64,000 bases of DNA from SIAQ01 sp964484265 (GCA_964484265.1 CAZAFH010000023.1:5647-69646), one strand, 5' to 3'. Positions 1 through 9,521 are shown, numbered from the stretch's first letter. Numbers and translations: made by a program. Notes: generated from the letters alone by a model not told the origin.

Positions 1-1257
1 CCGCTGCGCTGGCAGGCTCTCGATCGTGCATGGGATCGCGTCGTTCTCGCTTATTCCGAGGAGTCGCAAGACATCGCGGCGGCCAACGCGGCTATGCGGA
101 ATCTCGACATGCTCTCGCCGAGCGCCAAGGGACCCATGTACGCGATTCCCAAACGCATCGTCCCGAAGAAACCCAACAATGTCCTGATTCTCCAGGCCGA
201 GAGCCTGAGCAATGAAATCTTCAACGAAACCGACCTGCCATTCCTCAACGAATTCGCCAAGAAATGCCTGCGTCTGAAACGCCATTTCTCCGCCGCCAAT
301 GCCACCCACTACGGCGTTCTCGGCCTTCTGCACGGCAACCCGGTGACGTTCTTCACGGGGCCTCGCGAAACGCATCGCCCCAATCCGTATCTGGATCATT
401 TCAAGGAGCACGGCTACAAATCCCGCCTCATCACGCGCAGCGTCATGAGTCATCACAAGCTAGGCCATTACCTTCCGAACTGGACGGAACCCGTCAGCGA
501 GCCGGGCGGCGATTTCAAAGTGATTCCAGAGATTCACGAAGAATTGGCCAAGCCAGAGCCTCGGCTGGTGTTTTCCTTCTACCACGCAACGCACTATCCC
601 TACGATCATGACGACGAGGCTCGCTTCAAAAAGTATCTGCCCGAGGTGGATTATGAATTCAACTACAATCGCTCGGACTTGATCCAGTGGAAAGACAAGA
701 TCGTCAACCGTTATAAAAACACCTTGCTCAACATGGATGTGTGGTACAAGCTGATGCTCGAAAAAGTGGATCTGGACAACACGATCGTCATTATCACGGG
801 AGATCATGGCGAGGAGTTCTTCCAGCAAGGCCGTCTGGGGCATTGCTCGTCGTTGAACATCTACCAGACGATGACTCCGTGCCTGGTGTATATCCCGGGC
901 GTGGAGCCGGCCGACGTGAACTTCATCACATCCCACGCCGACATCATGCCGACGATCGCCGACGCTCTGGGCCACGAGACGAAGCCGGCGACGCTGGGGC
1001 AGTCGCTATTCACGCCGGCGCCGCTACGGTATGCCGTGCTGTCGCATTTCGAGTACACGAAATGCCGAGTATGGGCGATCGCGACCGAAGACCGCATGGC
1101 CGTCTTTGAACGCGACTACTGGGACAATGTCGAGATCATGAGCTTGACGGACCGGAACGGCCAACGAAAATCGTACCGCGAGGAAGCCGAGATGTGGGAC
1201 GACCGATTTCGTATAATTCGGCAAGTAGAGGAACAGCTCCGAGCGTCGCGGGATTAG
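1..1257 (+). CDS. Membrane sulfatase-like hydrolase/transferase, C-terminal part (5' end outside window)
   Basis: The frame is open to the left edge, so the gene starts upstream; 418 codons are visible. The visible part is an alkaline-phosphatase-superfamily domain. It opens with the hydrophobic strand NVLILQAES, with an acidic metal ligand. A segment NATHYGVLGLLHG lies where related enzymes carry the nucleophilic Thr/Ser. Later comes ITGDHGEEF, the metal-binding DHG motif, and a GH pair about 12 residues on. Spacing and the FGLFYG-like stretch resemble YejM/PbgA and LtaS-type inner-membrane enzymes, whose transmembrane part precedes this domain; that part cannot be seen here. The product probably acts outside the membrane on a lipid or glycan head group, but the substrate is unknown. 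A 44-codon lipoprotein gene follows on the same strand. Confidence 0.72.
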   Translation, partial: PLRWQALDRAWDRVVLAYSEESQDIAAANAAMRNLDMLSPSAKGPMYAIPKRIVPKKPNNVLILQAESLSNEIFNETDLPFLNEFAKKCLRLKRHFSAANATHYGVLGLLHGNPVTFFTGPRETHRPNPYLDHFKEHGYKSRLITRSVMSHHKLGHYLPNWTEPVSEPGGDFKVIPEIHEELAKPEPRLVFSFYHATHYPYDHDDEARFKKYLPEVDYEFNYNRSDLIQWKDKIVNRYKNTLLNMDVWYKLMLEKVDLDNTIVIITGDHGEEFFQQGRLGHCSSLNIYQTMTPCLVYIPGVEPADVNFITSHADIMPTIADALGHETKPATLGQSLFTPAPLRYAVLSHFEYTKCRVWAIATEDRMAVFERDYWDNVEIMSLTDRNGQRKSYREEAEMWDDRFRIIRQVEEQLRASRD

Positions 1258-1310
1258 CGTGTTCCTGAGGAATTCTTGTTGCGACGCGCTGCTCTCTTTG
1301 GGATTGCACC

Positions 1311-1445
1311 ATGCGTATCAGCGTTCTCGCGGCGCTTTTTCTTCTCGTCCTCGCCGGGTGCGGCGGTTCGGATCGGCCGATCAACAAAGATCTCGACATG
1401 CCCAAAGAACCCGGCAAGGAAAAAGAAAAGACCGAGAAGAGCTGA
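1311..1445 (+). CDS. Very small predicted lipoprotein (44 aa)
   Basis: ATG at 1311 opens a 44-codon frame. It encodes a classic lipoprotein leader: MRIS, a hydrophobic run, then the lipobox LAGC with Cys at residue 17. The mature part is only 28 residues, very polar, and ends in a Lys/Glu-rich stretch (KEPGKEKEKTEKS). It lies 53 bases after the sulfatase-like gene on the same strand and before an inverted repeat, so it may be the last gene of that operon. No ribosome site is obvious. Small Lys/Glu-tailed lipoproteins of this kind recur in planctomycetes without an assigned function. The leader and lipobox are the only evidence that it is real. Confidence 0.55.
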   Translation: MRISVLAALFLLVLAGCGGSDRPINKDLDMPKEPGKEKEKTEKS

Positions 1446-1450
1446 TGAAT

Positions 1451-1508
1451 TCCGCTTGCGGCTAGGCACTCAATAGAACGCTTCGCTGAACGCCAAGCCT
1501 CAAGCGGA
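1451..1508. repeat. Inverted repeat, family A copy 1 (imperfect)
   Basis: The arms 1451-1472 and 1487-1508 pair with several mismatches. They share the core CCGCTTGCGGCT with family A copies near 35327, 36858, 44651 and 55369. It lies between the lipoprotein gene and the convergent tricorn-like gene and may act as a two-way terminator. Confidence 0.6.
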
Positions 1509-1527
1509 GAATCCTGGCGTGACGTCG

Positions 1528-4500
1528 TTACTGCCCGCCGATCGCTGGGGTCGCTGGGGTTGCTGGGCGGGTTTTCTTCCACTGGTTCACGTCCTGCAAA
1601 AGCACGTCCACCGCGCGTTCGAGTTGTCGGTCGATGCCGCGGGCCAAGTCATCGGGATGCGGTTCGACGAGCACATCAGGCTGCACGCCTTCTTTTTCCA
1701 TGTTTACGCCTTTCACGGTGTGCACGCCGATGCGCGGCGTGCGGAACAGAGATCCGTCGATAAGCGAAACGCTGCGCGTGCCGATAACGAATCCGCCCGT
1801 CGGTTGGCCAACGAGCTTGCCGAGGCCCCAGGTGCGGAAGGCGTGCGGGAAGATCTCGGCATCGGAGTAAGACCGATTGTTGATGAGCAGCGTGAGGGGC
1901 TTGGTCCATTTACGGTCGTAGGAGCGAAGGACCAGGCCGGTGCCGCCGTCGCGGTGGGTGAAGATCGTGTGTTCCTTGCCGACGAGGTAGTTAAGCACCT
2001 GATCGTGGGTGAATCCGCCGCCGTTATAGCGGACATCGAGGACGATGCCGTCCTTGTCGAAATTGTCGGAGTAGAGAGCGCGGACGAATCGTTCAAGGCC
2101 CGGCTCGGTCATGTTCGGGATGTGGATGTAGCCGAGCTTCCCGTTGCTGAGTTCCGTGACGCGCTGAGCGTTTTTGGCGACCCATCGTTCGTACATGAGG
2201 TCGATGACCTTCGAGCGTTTCTCGGCCCGAATCTCGACTCGCCGTCTGCTGGTCGATGCACGCGGGTCGGTGAGTTCGAGAGTCACGATTTCTCCGACCT
2301 TGTCGTTCAGGAGTTTCGACAGCTCAACAGTTGGTCCAAGCTCCACGCCGTCGATGCGAGCGATGAGTTCGCCCGGCTTCAGGTTCACGCCGCGGCGGTC
2401 GGCGGGGCCATCCTTGATGACCTCGGCGATTTTCAATTCTGGTCCGGTGTGGGTGCGATCGAATGTCAGGCCGAGGTAAGCGGTTTCGCGGTCCGCACTG
2501 CGAGGCGTGCCCGAGATGCCGAGGTGCGACGCGTTGAGTTCGCCGAGCATCAGGCTCACGAGCGCGTACAAATCTTCGGTGACGGCACAATGATCGACGA
2601 TCGGGCGATATTTCTCGCGAATCTTCGCCCAGTTGACGCCGTGGAAGTTTTTATCGTAGAAATTCTCGTTCAGGGCACGCCAGCTTTGGTCGAACATTTC
2701 GCGGAATAGTTCATCCTGGCGGATCGTCATCTTGGCGGTAAAGGAAACCGTGGTCGGCCCCACAATCGTCGGTCCGCCAACCATGACGGCGCGCGACGCG
2801 CCATTGCCGTCGCGGAAATAGATTTGGCCCGGGAAATAGCGCGACCACATGATCTGCGTCGGTTTGAGTCCGCCGGTGGTGATGCGCTGTACCGAACCGC
2901 CGTCCACCTTGGCGAGCCAAAGATCGTCCACGCCCTCGCTGGTCGCCCGGAACGCGATCTTCGTGCCATCGGTGGAGATGGCGCATTGGCTGATGGCCAT
3001 GTTCGCCGGCTGCGTGACGCGCAGGTGGATGTTGTCCCAATCGATGTCCTGCCCGGTGGCGATATTGAAGACTGCCGGCTTTTGCAATGACAGGACATAA
3101 GCGCTGAGCGAGTTGCCCTTGCGCTGGCTGATGAACGCGAGTTTGTTTCCCGTTCGGCTCCAGGTAATGCCGCTGTTGAACGTGGCGAAGCGCGTGATAT
3201 TGCGTGCTGGGTCCTTTGGCGTGGCGCCGGTCGCAGGGATGATGAAAAGCTCGCTGGCGAAGGAACCATCCATGCCCGCGTAGCACAGGTACTTGCCATC
3301 GGGCGACCATTCGTAGTCGATGACCTGGCGATCGCCGACGATTACTTTTTGGTCCGTGCCATCGGGATTCATGCTCACGAGTTTGCTGGCGCGCAGAAAG
3401 GCGACGCGTTTGCCATCGGGCGAGAAGCTCACGCCCAGTTCGGGCTCTGGCGAATTCGTGATGCGCTTGACCTTGAAGCGATGAGCGCGAACGAGGTCGG
3501 GATGATCGGGATCGTCCGCTTCGAGCGAGTGGATGTCTTCATGCCCCGAGCGATCCGAAAGGAACAGAAGCTTCTTGCCATCGGGCGACCAGGCCAGGCC
3601 GTGATCGAATGCCGGGCTGTCGGTGAGCCGTTTCGCTTTTCCGCCGGCGCGAGGCATCAAGAAGATTTCGCCATGCACGACGAACGCGACATGTTTTTCA
3701 TCGGGCGACCATGCGTACTCCGTCGCACCGCTGGTAAACGTCTTGACGGTTTCGGAGCCGGCCTTGTCGTCAGCGTTGACGATGATTCGCAGTTTTTCGC
3801 TCTTGTTCTGTTTGACGTGATGAATCCAGATGTCGACGCCGGCTTCGTAGACGATGACTTCGCCATTACCGCTGAGACGCGCCCGGCGGACGTTATCGTC
3901 CTTGTGATGGGTGACGCGAACAGGGTCCGATTTTTTGCCCGTGCCGTCCAGGTCGATGCGTACGATATTTGTCTGCGGGCTGGCGACATCGCTCACGTAG
4001 TACATCTGCTTGCCGTCGGGCGACCACATCGGATAGTTGTCTTGGCCGTCGTGCGTCGTCAGTCGGCGGTTGTTTGAGCCGTCGGCATCGCTGATCCAGA
4101 TATCGTCATTCGAGGAACCGCGGTAGCCCTTGCGATACCAGAGACCTGGACCGCGCACGTAGGCGATTTTGTCGCCTTTCGGCGAATAGACGCCGTCGCG
4201 GCCCTCGAACACGCTGATCTGCGTCGCCCGGCCGCCGTTGATTGAGACCGAGTACAACTCGTAGCGGGCTGGTACGTCCGAGACGCGATTAGAGCTAAAC
4301 AGCACGTTCTGCCCGTCGGGCGACCACGCGCAAGCGATATCGTCGGAGGAATCGTGCGTCAGCCGGCGCGGCCGACCGCCGTCGACGGGGATGACGAAGA
4401 CGTCGTAGCTGCCGTGCCGATTGGACGAGAAGGCGATCCATTTGCCATCGGGGCTGAAGACGGGAGCGTAGTCGTGCTTTTCGTGCATCGTGAGGTGATG

Positions 4501-4671
4501 CGCCACGCCACCCTTGACGCTGACGGTCCAGATGTCGCCCAGATAGCTGAATGCGACCAGCTTGCCATCCGGTGATATGGCCGGCGTTCGCGCGAAACGG
4601 ATCGGCTCTTGACTGACGGCAGGCAGGGTGCAGAGCAATAGCACCACGAAAGAAAAAACGAAACGATTCAT
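1528..4671 (-). CDS. Tricorn-like protease: beta-propeller repeats, PDZ and S41 peptidase
   Basis: The protein has 1047 residues from the ATG at 4671. That start gives a clean signal peptide (MNRFVFSFVVLLLCTLPAVS); the frame continues 12 codons upstream without one. Residues ~25-640 hold many WSPDGK-type TolB/WD40-like blades, expected to form the two propellers of tricorn proteases. A PDZ-like region follows (~730-830), then an S41 peptidase core with the NRSYSDAEIF segment, whose Ser (about residue 936) matches the catalytic serine of the family. Tricorn enzymes degrade peptides; the leader places this one outside the cytoplasm. The length is normal for the family. It is convergent with the upstream small lipoprotein gene and divergent from the glycosyltransferase gene. 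Confidence 0.9.
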   Translation of the reverse strand: MNRFVFSFVVLLLCTLPAVSQEPIRFARTPAISPDGKLVAFSYLGDIWTVSVKGGVAHHLTMHEKHDYAPVFSPDGKWIAFSSNRHGSYDVFVIPVDGGRPRRLTHDSSDDIACAWSPDGQNVLFSSNRVSDVPARYELYSVSINGGRATQISVFEGRDGVYSPKGDKIAYVRGPGLWYRKGYRGSSNDDIWISDADGSNNRRLTTHDGQDNYPMWSPDGKQMYYVSDVASPQTNIVRIDLDGTGKKSDPVRVTHHKDDNVRRARLSGNGEVIVYEAGVDIWIHHVKQNKSEKLRIIVNADDKAGSETVKTFTSGATEYAWSPDEKHVAFVVHGEIFLMPRAGGKAKRLTDSPAFDHGLAWSPDGKKLLFLSDRSGHEDIHSLEADDPDHPDLVRAHRFKVKRITNSPEPELGVSFSPDGKRVAFLRASKLVSMNPDGTDQKVIVGDRQVIDYEWSPDGKYLCYAGMDGSFASELFIIPATGATPKDPARNITRFATFNSGITWSRTGNKLAFISQRKGNSLSAYVLSLQKPAVFNIATGQDIDWDNIHLRVTQPANMAISQCAISTDGTKIAFRATSEGVDDLWLAKVDGGSVQRITTGGLKPTQIMWSRYFPGQIYFRDGNGASRAVMVGGPTIVGPTTVSFTAKMTIRQDELFREMFDQSWRALNENFYDKNFHGVNWAKIREKYRPIVDHCAVTEDLYALVSLMLGELNASHLGISGTPRSADRETAYLGLTFDRTHTGPELKIAEVIKDGPADRRGVNLKPGELIARIDGVELGPTVELSKLLNDKVGEIVTLELTDPRASTSRRRVEIRAEKRSKVIDLMYERWVAKNAQRVTELSNGKLGYIHIPNMTEPGLERFVRALYSDNFDKDGIVLDVRYNGGGFTHDQVLNYLVGKEHTIFTHRDGGTGLVLRSYDRKWTKPLTLLINNRSYSDAEIFPHAFRTWGLGKLVGQPTGGFVIGTRSVSLIDGSLFRTPRIGVHTVKGVNMEKEGVQPDVLVEPHPDDLARGIDRQLERAVDVLLQDVNQWKKTRPATPATPAIGGQ

Positions 4672-4980
4672 GGAATTTGGTCCAGAAGAGGAGACAGATG
4701 CAGTCACGCGGGTGCATCTATTATATCAGATCGTGCCGCCTACCAGAGAACGAAATGCCACGAAAATCAGCGAGCCTGGAGCGTCAGCGACCGGAGATGG
4801 TCCATGGTTTCGGTTCGTTTTTGTCGCTGCCGTTCCCGGTCCGCCAGGCTATTCACAGTCCCACAGCAATCCCTATTGACTTAGTTGGAAGCGACGCTAA
4901 AACCGATCATCCAAAATAGAGTTCGGCTCGCGCTCCTGGCGTGATCGTTGCGCGCGGACAGCCGAAGGGGGAACGGCGAA
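4672..4980. other. Intergenic region between divergent genes
   Basis: These 309 bases separate the tricorn-like gene (left, minus) from the glycosyltransferase gene (right, plus) and must hold both promoters. No convincing -35/-10 pair was recognised. A loose inverted repeat is present around 4770-4850 (AGCCTGG and CCAGGCT). A GGGGGAA ribosome site lies just before the ATG at 4981. Confidence 0.5.
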
Positions 4981-6129
4981 ATGCGTATCTGTTTGTACAC
5001 TGAAACCGCGTTGCCGAAATTGGGCGGACAGGAACTCGTCGTCGATTCGCTGGCGAGACAGTACCTCGCGCTCGGTCAGGAGCCGACGGTGCTTGCGCCG
5101 TACCCACGCAAGCTGCGAGCCGCGGACCATTTGTTGCCTTATCGCGTCGAACGCCATCCGCGCTTCTACTCGACGCATCTGTTTGTGGCCTGGTATCGCC
5201 GATACCTATTGCAACTCCACCAGCGCGTCGGCTTTGATGTGATTCATTGCCATGGCATCTACCCGTCGATGTATCTCGCTTCGCTGATCAAAGACCAGCT
5301 CGGCGTGCCGATCGTCGTGACTAGCCATGGCGGCGATGTGTACGAAGACAATGTCAAGCTGAAGAAAAGCGTGATCGAGCGGCGAATCGTCGACGGCCTT
5401 CGTGCCGCGGATGCGCTCGTTGCAATCAGCCGATTTACGCGCGATGGATTTGCGCGAATTTGCCCCGAGGCGGCGCCGCGAATCGTCGATATCCCCAACG
5501 GCGTGAACCTGGCCGAGTTCGACGCGCCAGTGACCTTGCCGCCCGAAAGAATCCCAGCGGTTCCGGCGAACAAGTACGCCGTCTTTCTCGGACGATTGAA
5601 ATATCAGAAAGGTGTTGACGTCTTGCTCCACGCTTTGGCGCGTGCAGCCATGGAATGCGACGCACGCCTCGTCGTGGTTGGCGATGGCGAGGAACGGCCC
5701 TACCTCGAGTTGCTTTGCGATCAACTGGGCATCGTGGACCGCGTTCAGTTCCTGGGCAGACTCGCCGGCGCCGAGAAGCACTATGTATTGCAGCAGGCAC
5801 GCTTCGCCGTCGTGCCGTCTCGGCAGTGGGAGGCGTTCGGGCTGGTCGTGCTGGAGAGCTATGCGTCTGGCTTGCCCGTGATCGCAAGCGACATGCCTGG
5901 ATTGGCGGATCTGATTCAGGTCGAGAAAACCGGCCTGCTCGTGCCGCCCAACGATCCCGAAACGCTCGCCACGGCCCTTACGCGGTTGTTCTCCGATGAC
6001 GCATTGGCAGCGCGAATGCGGCAACACGCCAAAGCCGCGGCGAAGCCGTACGACTGCCGAATCGTCGCGCAGCGTCATCTTGCACTTTACAGCAGTCTGC
6101 ATTCGACCCAACGCGCCGCTGCGGCGTGA
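4981..6129 (+). CDS. GT4 family glycosyltransferase
   Basis: The 382-residue start at ATG 4981 was chosen because GGGGGAA lies just upstream and the sequence then opens with the first Rossmann strand MRICLYTETALPKLGGQE. The family uses a nucleotide sugar and a GT-B fold. The N-terminal half has VIHCHGIY and VTSHGGDVYEDN, the usual acceptor-side loop. The C-terminal half has FLGRLKYQKGVDVLLHAL and then EAFGLVVLE, the retaining EX7E motif that contacts the donor sugar, followed by GLPVIASDMPGL. There is no signal peptide, so it is cytoplasmic or membrane-peripheral. It stands alone between a divergent and a convergent gene, so the glycan it builds cannot be read from context. Confidence 0.88.
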   Translation: MRICLYTETALPKLGGQELVVDSLARQYLALGQEPTVLAPYPRKLRAADHLLPYRVERHPRFYSTHLFVAWYRRYLLQLHQRVGFDVIHCHGIYPSMYLASLIKDQLGVPIVVTSHGGDVYEDNVKLKKSVIERRIVDGLRAADALVAISRFTRDGFARICPEAAPRIVDIPNGVNLAEFDAPVTLPPERIPAVPANKYAVFLGRLKYQKGVDVLLHALARAAMECDARLVVVGDGEERPYLELLCDQLGIVDRVQFLGRLAGAEKHYVLQQARFAVVPSRQWEAFGLVVLESYASGLPVIASDMPGLADLIQVEKTGLLVPPNDPETLATALTRLFSDDALAARMRQHAKAAAKPYDCRIVAQRHLALYSSLHSTQRAAAA

Positions 6130-6141
6130 CGGCTTCATCCC

Positions 6142-6999
6142 CTACTTCGCCTTGTTCACGGTCGGAACCTTTATCGTCGCTTTGCCCTGGAGATAGCCCA
6201 GCAAGACGAGAAAGTCGTCGGTGCGGAGCAGCGTCTGCTCTAGCCACGGCGACTTATTGAAGAATCCGTGTCGCTGGTTCTCGCCGACAAACATTTCACC
6301 GCGCGTGCCCAACTTCTTCGAATGCTGGATGAATTCCTTGCCCTGGTCATACAACAAATCCTCGGTTCCGAAAAACAGCAGCGTCGGCGGTGTGTCTTTC
6401 GTCAGGTGCAGGATCGGCGAGAGCGCTTTCGCGATGGCTCCGTCATCGCCAACGGCCTGTAGCTGCTTCGGACCGAATCGCAGCACGGGGTTGAACAAGA
6501 TCATCGCATTCGCCTTGCAAGACACCGTTTCGCTTTTCGACTCTAATTCCGGCATCAACGTGGTGCACGCGGCGATGTGGCCGCCCGCCGATCCGCCGGA
6601 GGCGACGATGCGCGCGGGATCAACGCCTAGTTTGCCAGCGTTCTCGCGCACCCAGCGGATGGCGGCGCGGGCGTCGTCCACGCATTCCTTGGGGCTGACG
6701 CCATGACGCGATTTCACCCGATAATCGGCTCGCGCCGCCACCATGCCTCGGCTGGCGAGATACTTAGCTTGCGGCTCGAATTGCTTGATGGAGCCGTTCG
6801 CCCAACCGCCGCCGAAGAAGAACACGATACTGGGCCGTTTGTCGGTCTCCTTCCAACCGGGCGGATAATGCACGACGATTTCCAGGCTCGCCTGTTTCGT
6901 CTTTGCGTAGGTGAATGATTTCGTCGCCTCCTGGCCGATCGAAGGGCCGACGGCGATAAGCGAGGCCAGTATTGAAAAACCGATGAAAGACGATCGCAT
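6142..6999 (-). CDS. Exported alpha/beta hydrolase (esterase/lipase-like)
   Basis: The protein has 285 residues with a signal peptide (MRSSFIGFSILASLIAVGPSIGQ). The fold is the BD-FAE / acetyl-esterase type. An oxyanion segment FFFGGGWANG replaces the usual HGG. The nucleophile elbow is ASGGSAGGH near residue 140. An acid follows in FGTEDLLYD and the catalytic His in NQRHGFF near the C-terminus. Related planctomycete enzymes are thought to remove acetyl or other acyl groups from polysaccharides, but the substrate here is not shown. It ends 12 bases from the convergent glycosyltransferase gene. The next gene in the same direction (7153-8055) is another exported esterase, so the two may be co-expressed despite an inverted repeat between them. 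Confidence 0.85.
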   Translation of the reverse strand: MRSSFIGFSILASLIAVGPSIGQEATKSFTYAKTKQASLEIVVHYPPGWKETDKRPSIVFFFGGGWANGSIKQFEPQAKYLASRGMVAARADYRVKSRHGVSPKECVDDARAAIRWVRENAGKLGVDPARIVASGGSAGGHIAACTTLMPELESKSETVSCKANAMILFNPVLRFGPKQLQAVGDDGAIAKALSPILHLTKDTPPTLLFFGTEDLLYDQGKEFIQHSKKLGTRGEMFVGENQRHGFFNKSPWLEQTLLRTDDFLVLLGYLQGKATIKVPTVNKAK

Positions 7000-7033
7000 G
7001 GGGATGCTCCATTAGGTGAATTAGGATCGTAGG

Positions 7034-7052
7034 CATCACGCTCCGCGTGATG
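7034..7052. repeat. Short palindrome, family B copy 1
   Basis: CATCACGCTCCGCGTGATG is a near-perfect palindrome. The same word occurs in both arms of the inverted repeat at 52124-52213. Confidence 0.6.
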
Positions 7053-7080
7053 CATTTCGCCGCCTGAGATTTTTGGCGAA

Positions 7081-7141
7081 CCAGGAGCGTGAGCGACTGA
7101 AGAGGAAACTCCGTGTTTCCTCCAGTCGCTCACGCTCCTGG
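7081..7141. repeat. Inverted repeat, family C copy 1
   Basis: The arms 7081-7099 and 7123-7141 (CCAGGAGCGTGAGCGACTG and its complement) are perfect over 19 bases. It lies between two same-strand esterase genes. A half-copy is near 27754, and a related repeat with other arm sequence is at 60905-60986. Confidence 0.75.
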
Positions 7142-7152
7142 CTCGCCCGATG

Positions 7153-8055
7153 TCACTTTGCCGCTTTCTTGAAACTCTCGGCGTGGAATTTCATGACGTC
7201 GAGACCAGCCTTGTCGTACACCAGCTTGGTGCTGTGCGGCACGCCAGAAATTACACGCTGCTCGAACGGGATTTTTAGCGACGTCAGATGCGCCATCCAG
7301 TCGAGGTTTGCTTGATAGTTCATATCCTTGTCGCCGACCACGACAAAAATTCGCAGCGGCGACTTTGCTTCGGCGGCATATTTTTTGGCGAGATCGTAGG
7401 TGTTGTTTTTCGGCTCGAATTGGTACATGCCTTCGTCGCCGTTGTTTTCGGAGATCCGTTTTTCGTGCTGATGCCCGCCGCCCATGGGCGCCGCGGAGCA
7501 GAACATCTCGGGATATTTGAACATGTAGCGCGCCGTGCCCCTGCCGCCTTGCGAGAATCCTTCAAGGGCTCGGCCTTCGCGCGACGCGATGGTGCGATAG
7601 GTTTTGTCGATGTGCGGAATCAGTTCCTTGATGAAAGCGGTTTCGCCGAGCGATTTCAACTTGGGATAGTCGTAATGGCTGACGGCGCCGCCATTCGGAA
7701 AGACGTAGATCATCGGCGGCACAGTGCCTTTTTTCATGGCGTCGTCGAAGTAGGGCGTCAGCGAAATCACCTTGGTCTCGCCGCCCGGCCGCCCGCCGTG
7801 AAGCCAATAGACGACGGGATAGCGGCGTTCCTTGTTCGAGGCGTTGCCGTATCCGGGCGGTAAATAGATGCAGTAGCCGACGTCCGCTTTGTTGGCGTTA
7901 CTGTGGAACGTGCCGTGACTCAGGCCGGGGTACTTTCCCTTGGGAAATGGATTGACCCACTTGAATGACGCCTCTTTCTTCTGCTGCGCAATAAGCGTTG
8001 GCCTAGCGAAGACGATGGCGACCAATAGGAAAGCCGAGACGAGAGTGCGTTTCAT
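7153..8055 (-). CDS. Exported esterase (putative esterase / feruloyl-esterase-like fold)
   Basis: The protein has 300 residues from the ATG at 8055, which gives a signal peptide (MKRTLVSAFLLVAIVFARPTLIA); the longer frame has no sign of being used. It belongs to the putative-esterase group of alpha/beta hydrolases. It has YPVVYWLHG before the oxyanion hole, the nucleophile elbow GFSQGG (Ser near residue 145), an acid in VVVGDKD, and His in SGVPHSTKLVYD near the C-terminus. Homologues cleave feruloyl, acetyl or trehalose-type esters. It is the second exported esterase in a same-strand pair and is probably part of a carbohydrate-degrading set. The substrate is not determined. Confidence 0.85.
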   Translation of the reverse strand: MKRTLVSAFLLVAIVFARPTLIAQQKKEASFKWVNPFPKGKYPGLSHGTFHSNANKADVGYCIYLPPGYGNASNKERRYPVVYWLHGGRPGGETKVISLTPYFDDAMKKGTVPPMIYVFPNGGAVSHYDYPKLKSLGETAFIKELIPHIDKTYRTIASREGRALEGFSQGGRGTARYMFKYPEMFCSAAPMGGGHQHEKRISENNGDEGMYQFEPKNNTYDLAKKYAAEAKSPLRIFVVVGDKDMNYQANLDWMAHLTSLKIPFEQRVISGVPHSTKLVYDKAGLDVMKFHAESFKKAAK

Positions 8056-8108
8056 TTGGGTTCTCCTTGAAGCATTCCTGCTGAACGCCAGGCGGATCGG
8101 GTAAATGG

Positions 8109-8735
8109 TCACTGGTCGTAAGCATACCTTTGCCGCATCGAATCGGCTATCGCCCGTGCGTTCTCGCCGCCGTGATTGTTGAGCGCGTCAATAACCTTCA
8201 GGCGCCGTTCAATCGAATGGTTTTGATTCAGTTTCCATTTGCCTTCGATGCTTTCGATCACGATGCGAAAGCCGACGATTTGCGCCAATAGCCTCTCAAT
8301 GAACGTGGCGCTGCCGTCGAAGGCCCACGGCTGCGGCATATTGCTCTCGTAAATCGCCACGGAGCGCTGCACGATCTCCAGAAGTTCGGCGCGATCTTCA
8401 ATGACCTCTGCCCGGCCATAAGCGTGGACGGCGATGTAATTCCAGGTCGGCACGACCTGCTCCGCTTCGTACCACGTCGGCGAGATATAAGCGTGCGGCC
8501 CGGAAAATATCGCCAGCGATGACTGTCCCGCGAGGTGCGTCCATTGCGGATTCGCGCGCGCCATGTGGCCGATCAGACCGCCGAATCGGCCGATCCCTTT
8601 GTCGAGAAGGACCGGCAAATGAGTCGCGAAAGGCTCGCCATCGACTTGCGAGACCAACAGTCCAAAGCTGTGCCGTTCGATGAAATCGTGCAGCGTGTTC
8701 AGATCGGTTGCTGCAAATGCTTCCGGAATGTACAT
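8109..8735 (-). CDS. FMN-binding PaiB-like protein
   Basis: This 208-residue cytoplasmic protein has the PaiB/FMN-binding split-barrel sequence from the first residue: MYIPEAFAATDLNTLHDFI, then GEPFATHLPVLLD, AHIS-type loops (GPHAYISPTWY) and VVPTWNYIAVHAYGRAEV. It ends with the family C-terminal ESIEGKWKLNQNHS-type segment. PaiB of Bacillus is described as a negative regulator of sporulation and protease genes, but most members are only known to bind a flavin. A 15-base gap separates it from the TauE/SafE gene upstream on the same strand, so the two are probably co-transcribed. Confidence 0.87.
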   Translation of the reverse strand: MYIPEAFAATDLNTLHDFIERHSFGLLVSQVDGEPFATHLPVLLDKGIGRFGGLIGHMARANPQWTHLAGQSSLAIFSGPHAYISPTWYEAEQVVPTWNYIAVHAYGRAEVIEDRAELLEIVQRSVAIYESNMPQPWAFDGSATFIERLLAQIVGFRIVIESIEGKWKLNQNHSIERRLKVIDALNNHGGENARAIADSMRQRYAYDQ

Positions 8736-8750
8736 CGGGAGATCCTTCTG

Positions 8751-9521
8751 TCAGCCAGGCCCTGAGATTGGACTCTGTTGATGAATCAGGTTTTTCGAAA
8801 TCGCTTGTATCAGCAGAACGCTCGCCACGACGATCAAACCGACGTGAACATAGGAAATGAACGACTCGGCCTTCATGCGGCGATTGAGCCAACGGCCCAG
8901 AATGATCGCTGCGAAGACAACAGGCAGCGACATCACATAGGTCTGCGTCACATCGTGAACCCATAGGCCGGCGAACCAGTAGCCAAACAAACCGACGATG
9001 CTCGCGGGCAGGAAATATCCCTGAAGCGTGGCGCGAAAGTGTTCCGGCGGCCACCGGCGCAGCGACCCGTAAATCACCAGCGGCGGGCCGTTCATGCCGT
9101 ACGCGCCTCCGAATATCCCGGCCATGAAGCCGAAAAGCCAGGCAAGCCTGTCGTCGTGTAATTCGAGCCTGGTTCGACCGCACAAGCAATAGGAGGAAAA
9201 TCCGATAATGACGAAAGCCAGTATTGCCTTGACCGCGACATCTTCCACGGTCGTCAGCAAGAGTAAGCCCAACGGTATGCCGAACAATGTGGAAAACACC
9301 AAACCGATGGCAATCCGAAAGTGGACCTTGTGCCAATCTTGCACGAGCACGACACACGCGACCGTAATCGAAATGATCGTCGCCAGCGGGACGGCTTCTT
9401 CCACCGGAATGAGCAGAGCAAGCAATGGAACCGCGATCAATGCCTCGCCGAACCCGAATGCCGACCGTATCACCGTCGCGAGAAAGATCACGGTCAACAC
9501 CGCTAGTATCGTCCATTCCAC
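8751..9521 (-). CDS. TauE/SafE family membrane permease
   Basis: The 256-residue integral membrane protein has about eight hydrophobic segments. The two family half-repeats can be seen: an N-terminal AFGFGEALIAVPLLALL and a central GFMAGIFGGAYGMNGPPLVIYG, where the GxxGGxxGxxGP pattern is diagnostic. Members move sulfite, sulfonates or other small organosulfur or organic anions across the inner membrane. The substrate is not deducible here. It is the upstream partner of the PaiB-like gene, 15 bases apart. No sulfur-metabolism gene is next to it. Confidence 0.87.
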   Translation of the reverse strand: MEWTILAVLTVIFLATVIRSAFGFGEALIAVPLLALLIPVEEAVPLATIISITVACVVLVQDWHKVHFRIAIGLVFSTLFGIPLGLLLLTTVEDVAVKAILAFVIIGFSSYCLCGRTRLELHDDRLAWLFGFMAGIFGGAYGMNGPPLVIYGSLRRWPPEHFRATLQGYFLPASIVGLFGYWFAGLWVHDVTQTYVMSLPVVFAAIILGRWLNRRMKAESFISYVHVGLIVVASVLLIQAISKNLIHQQSPISGPG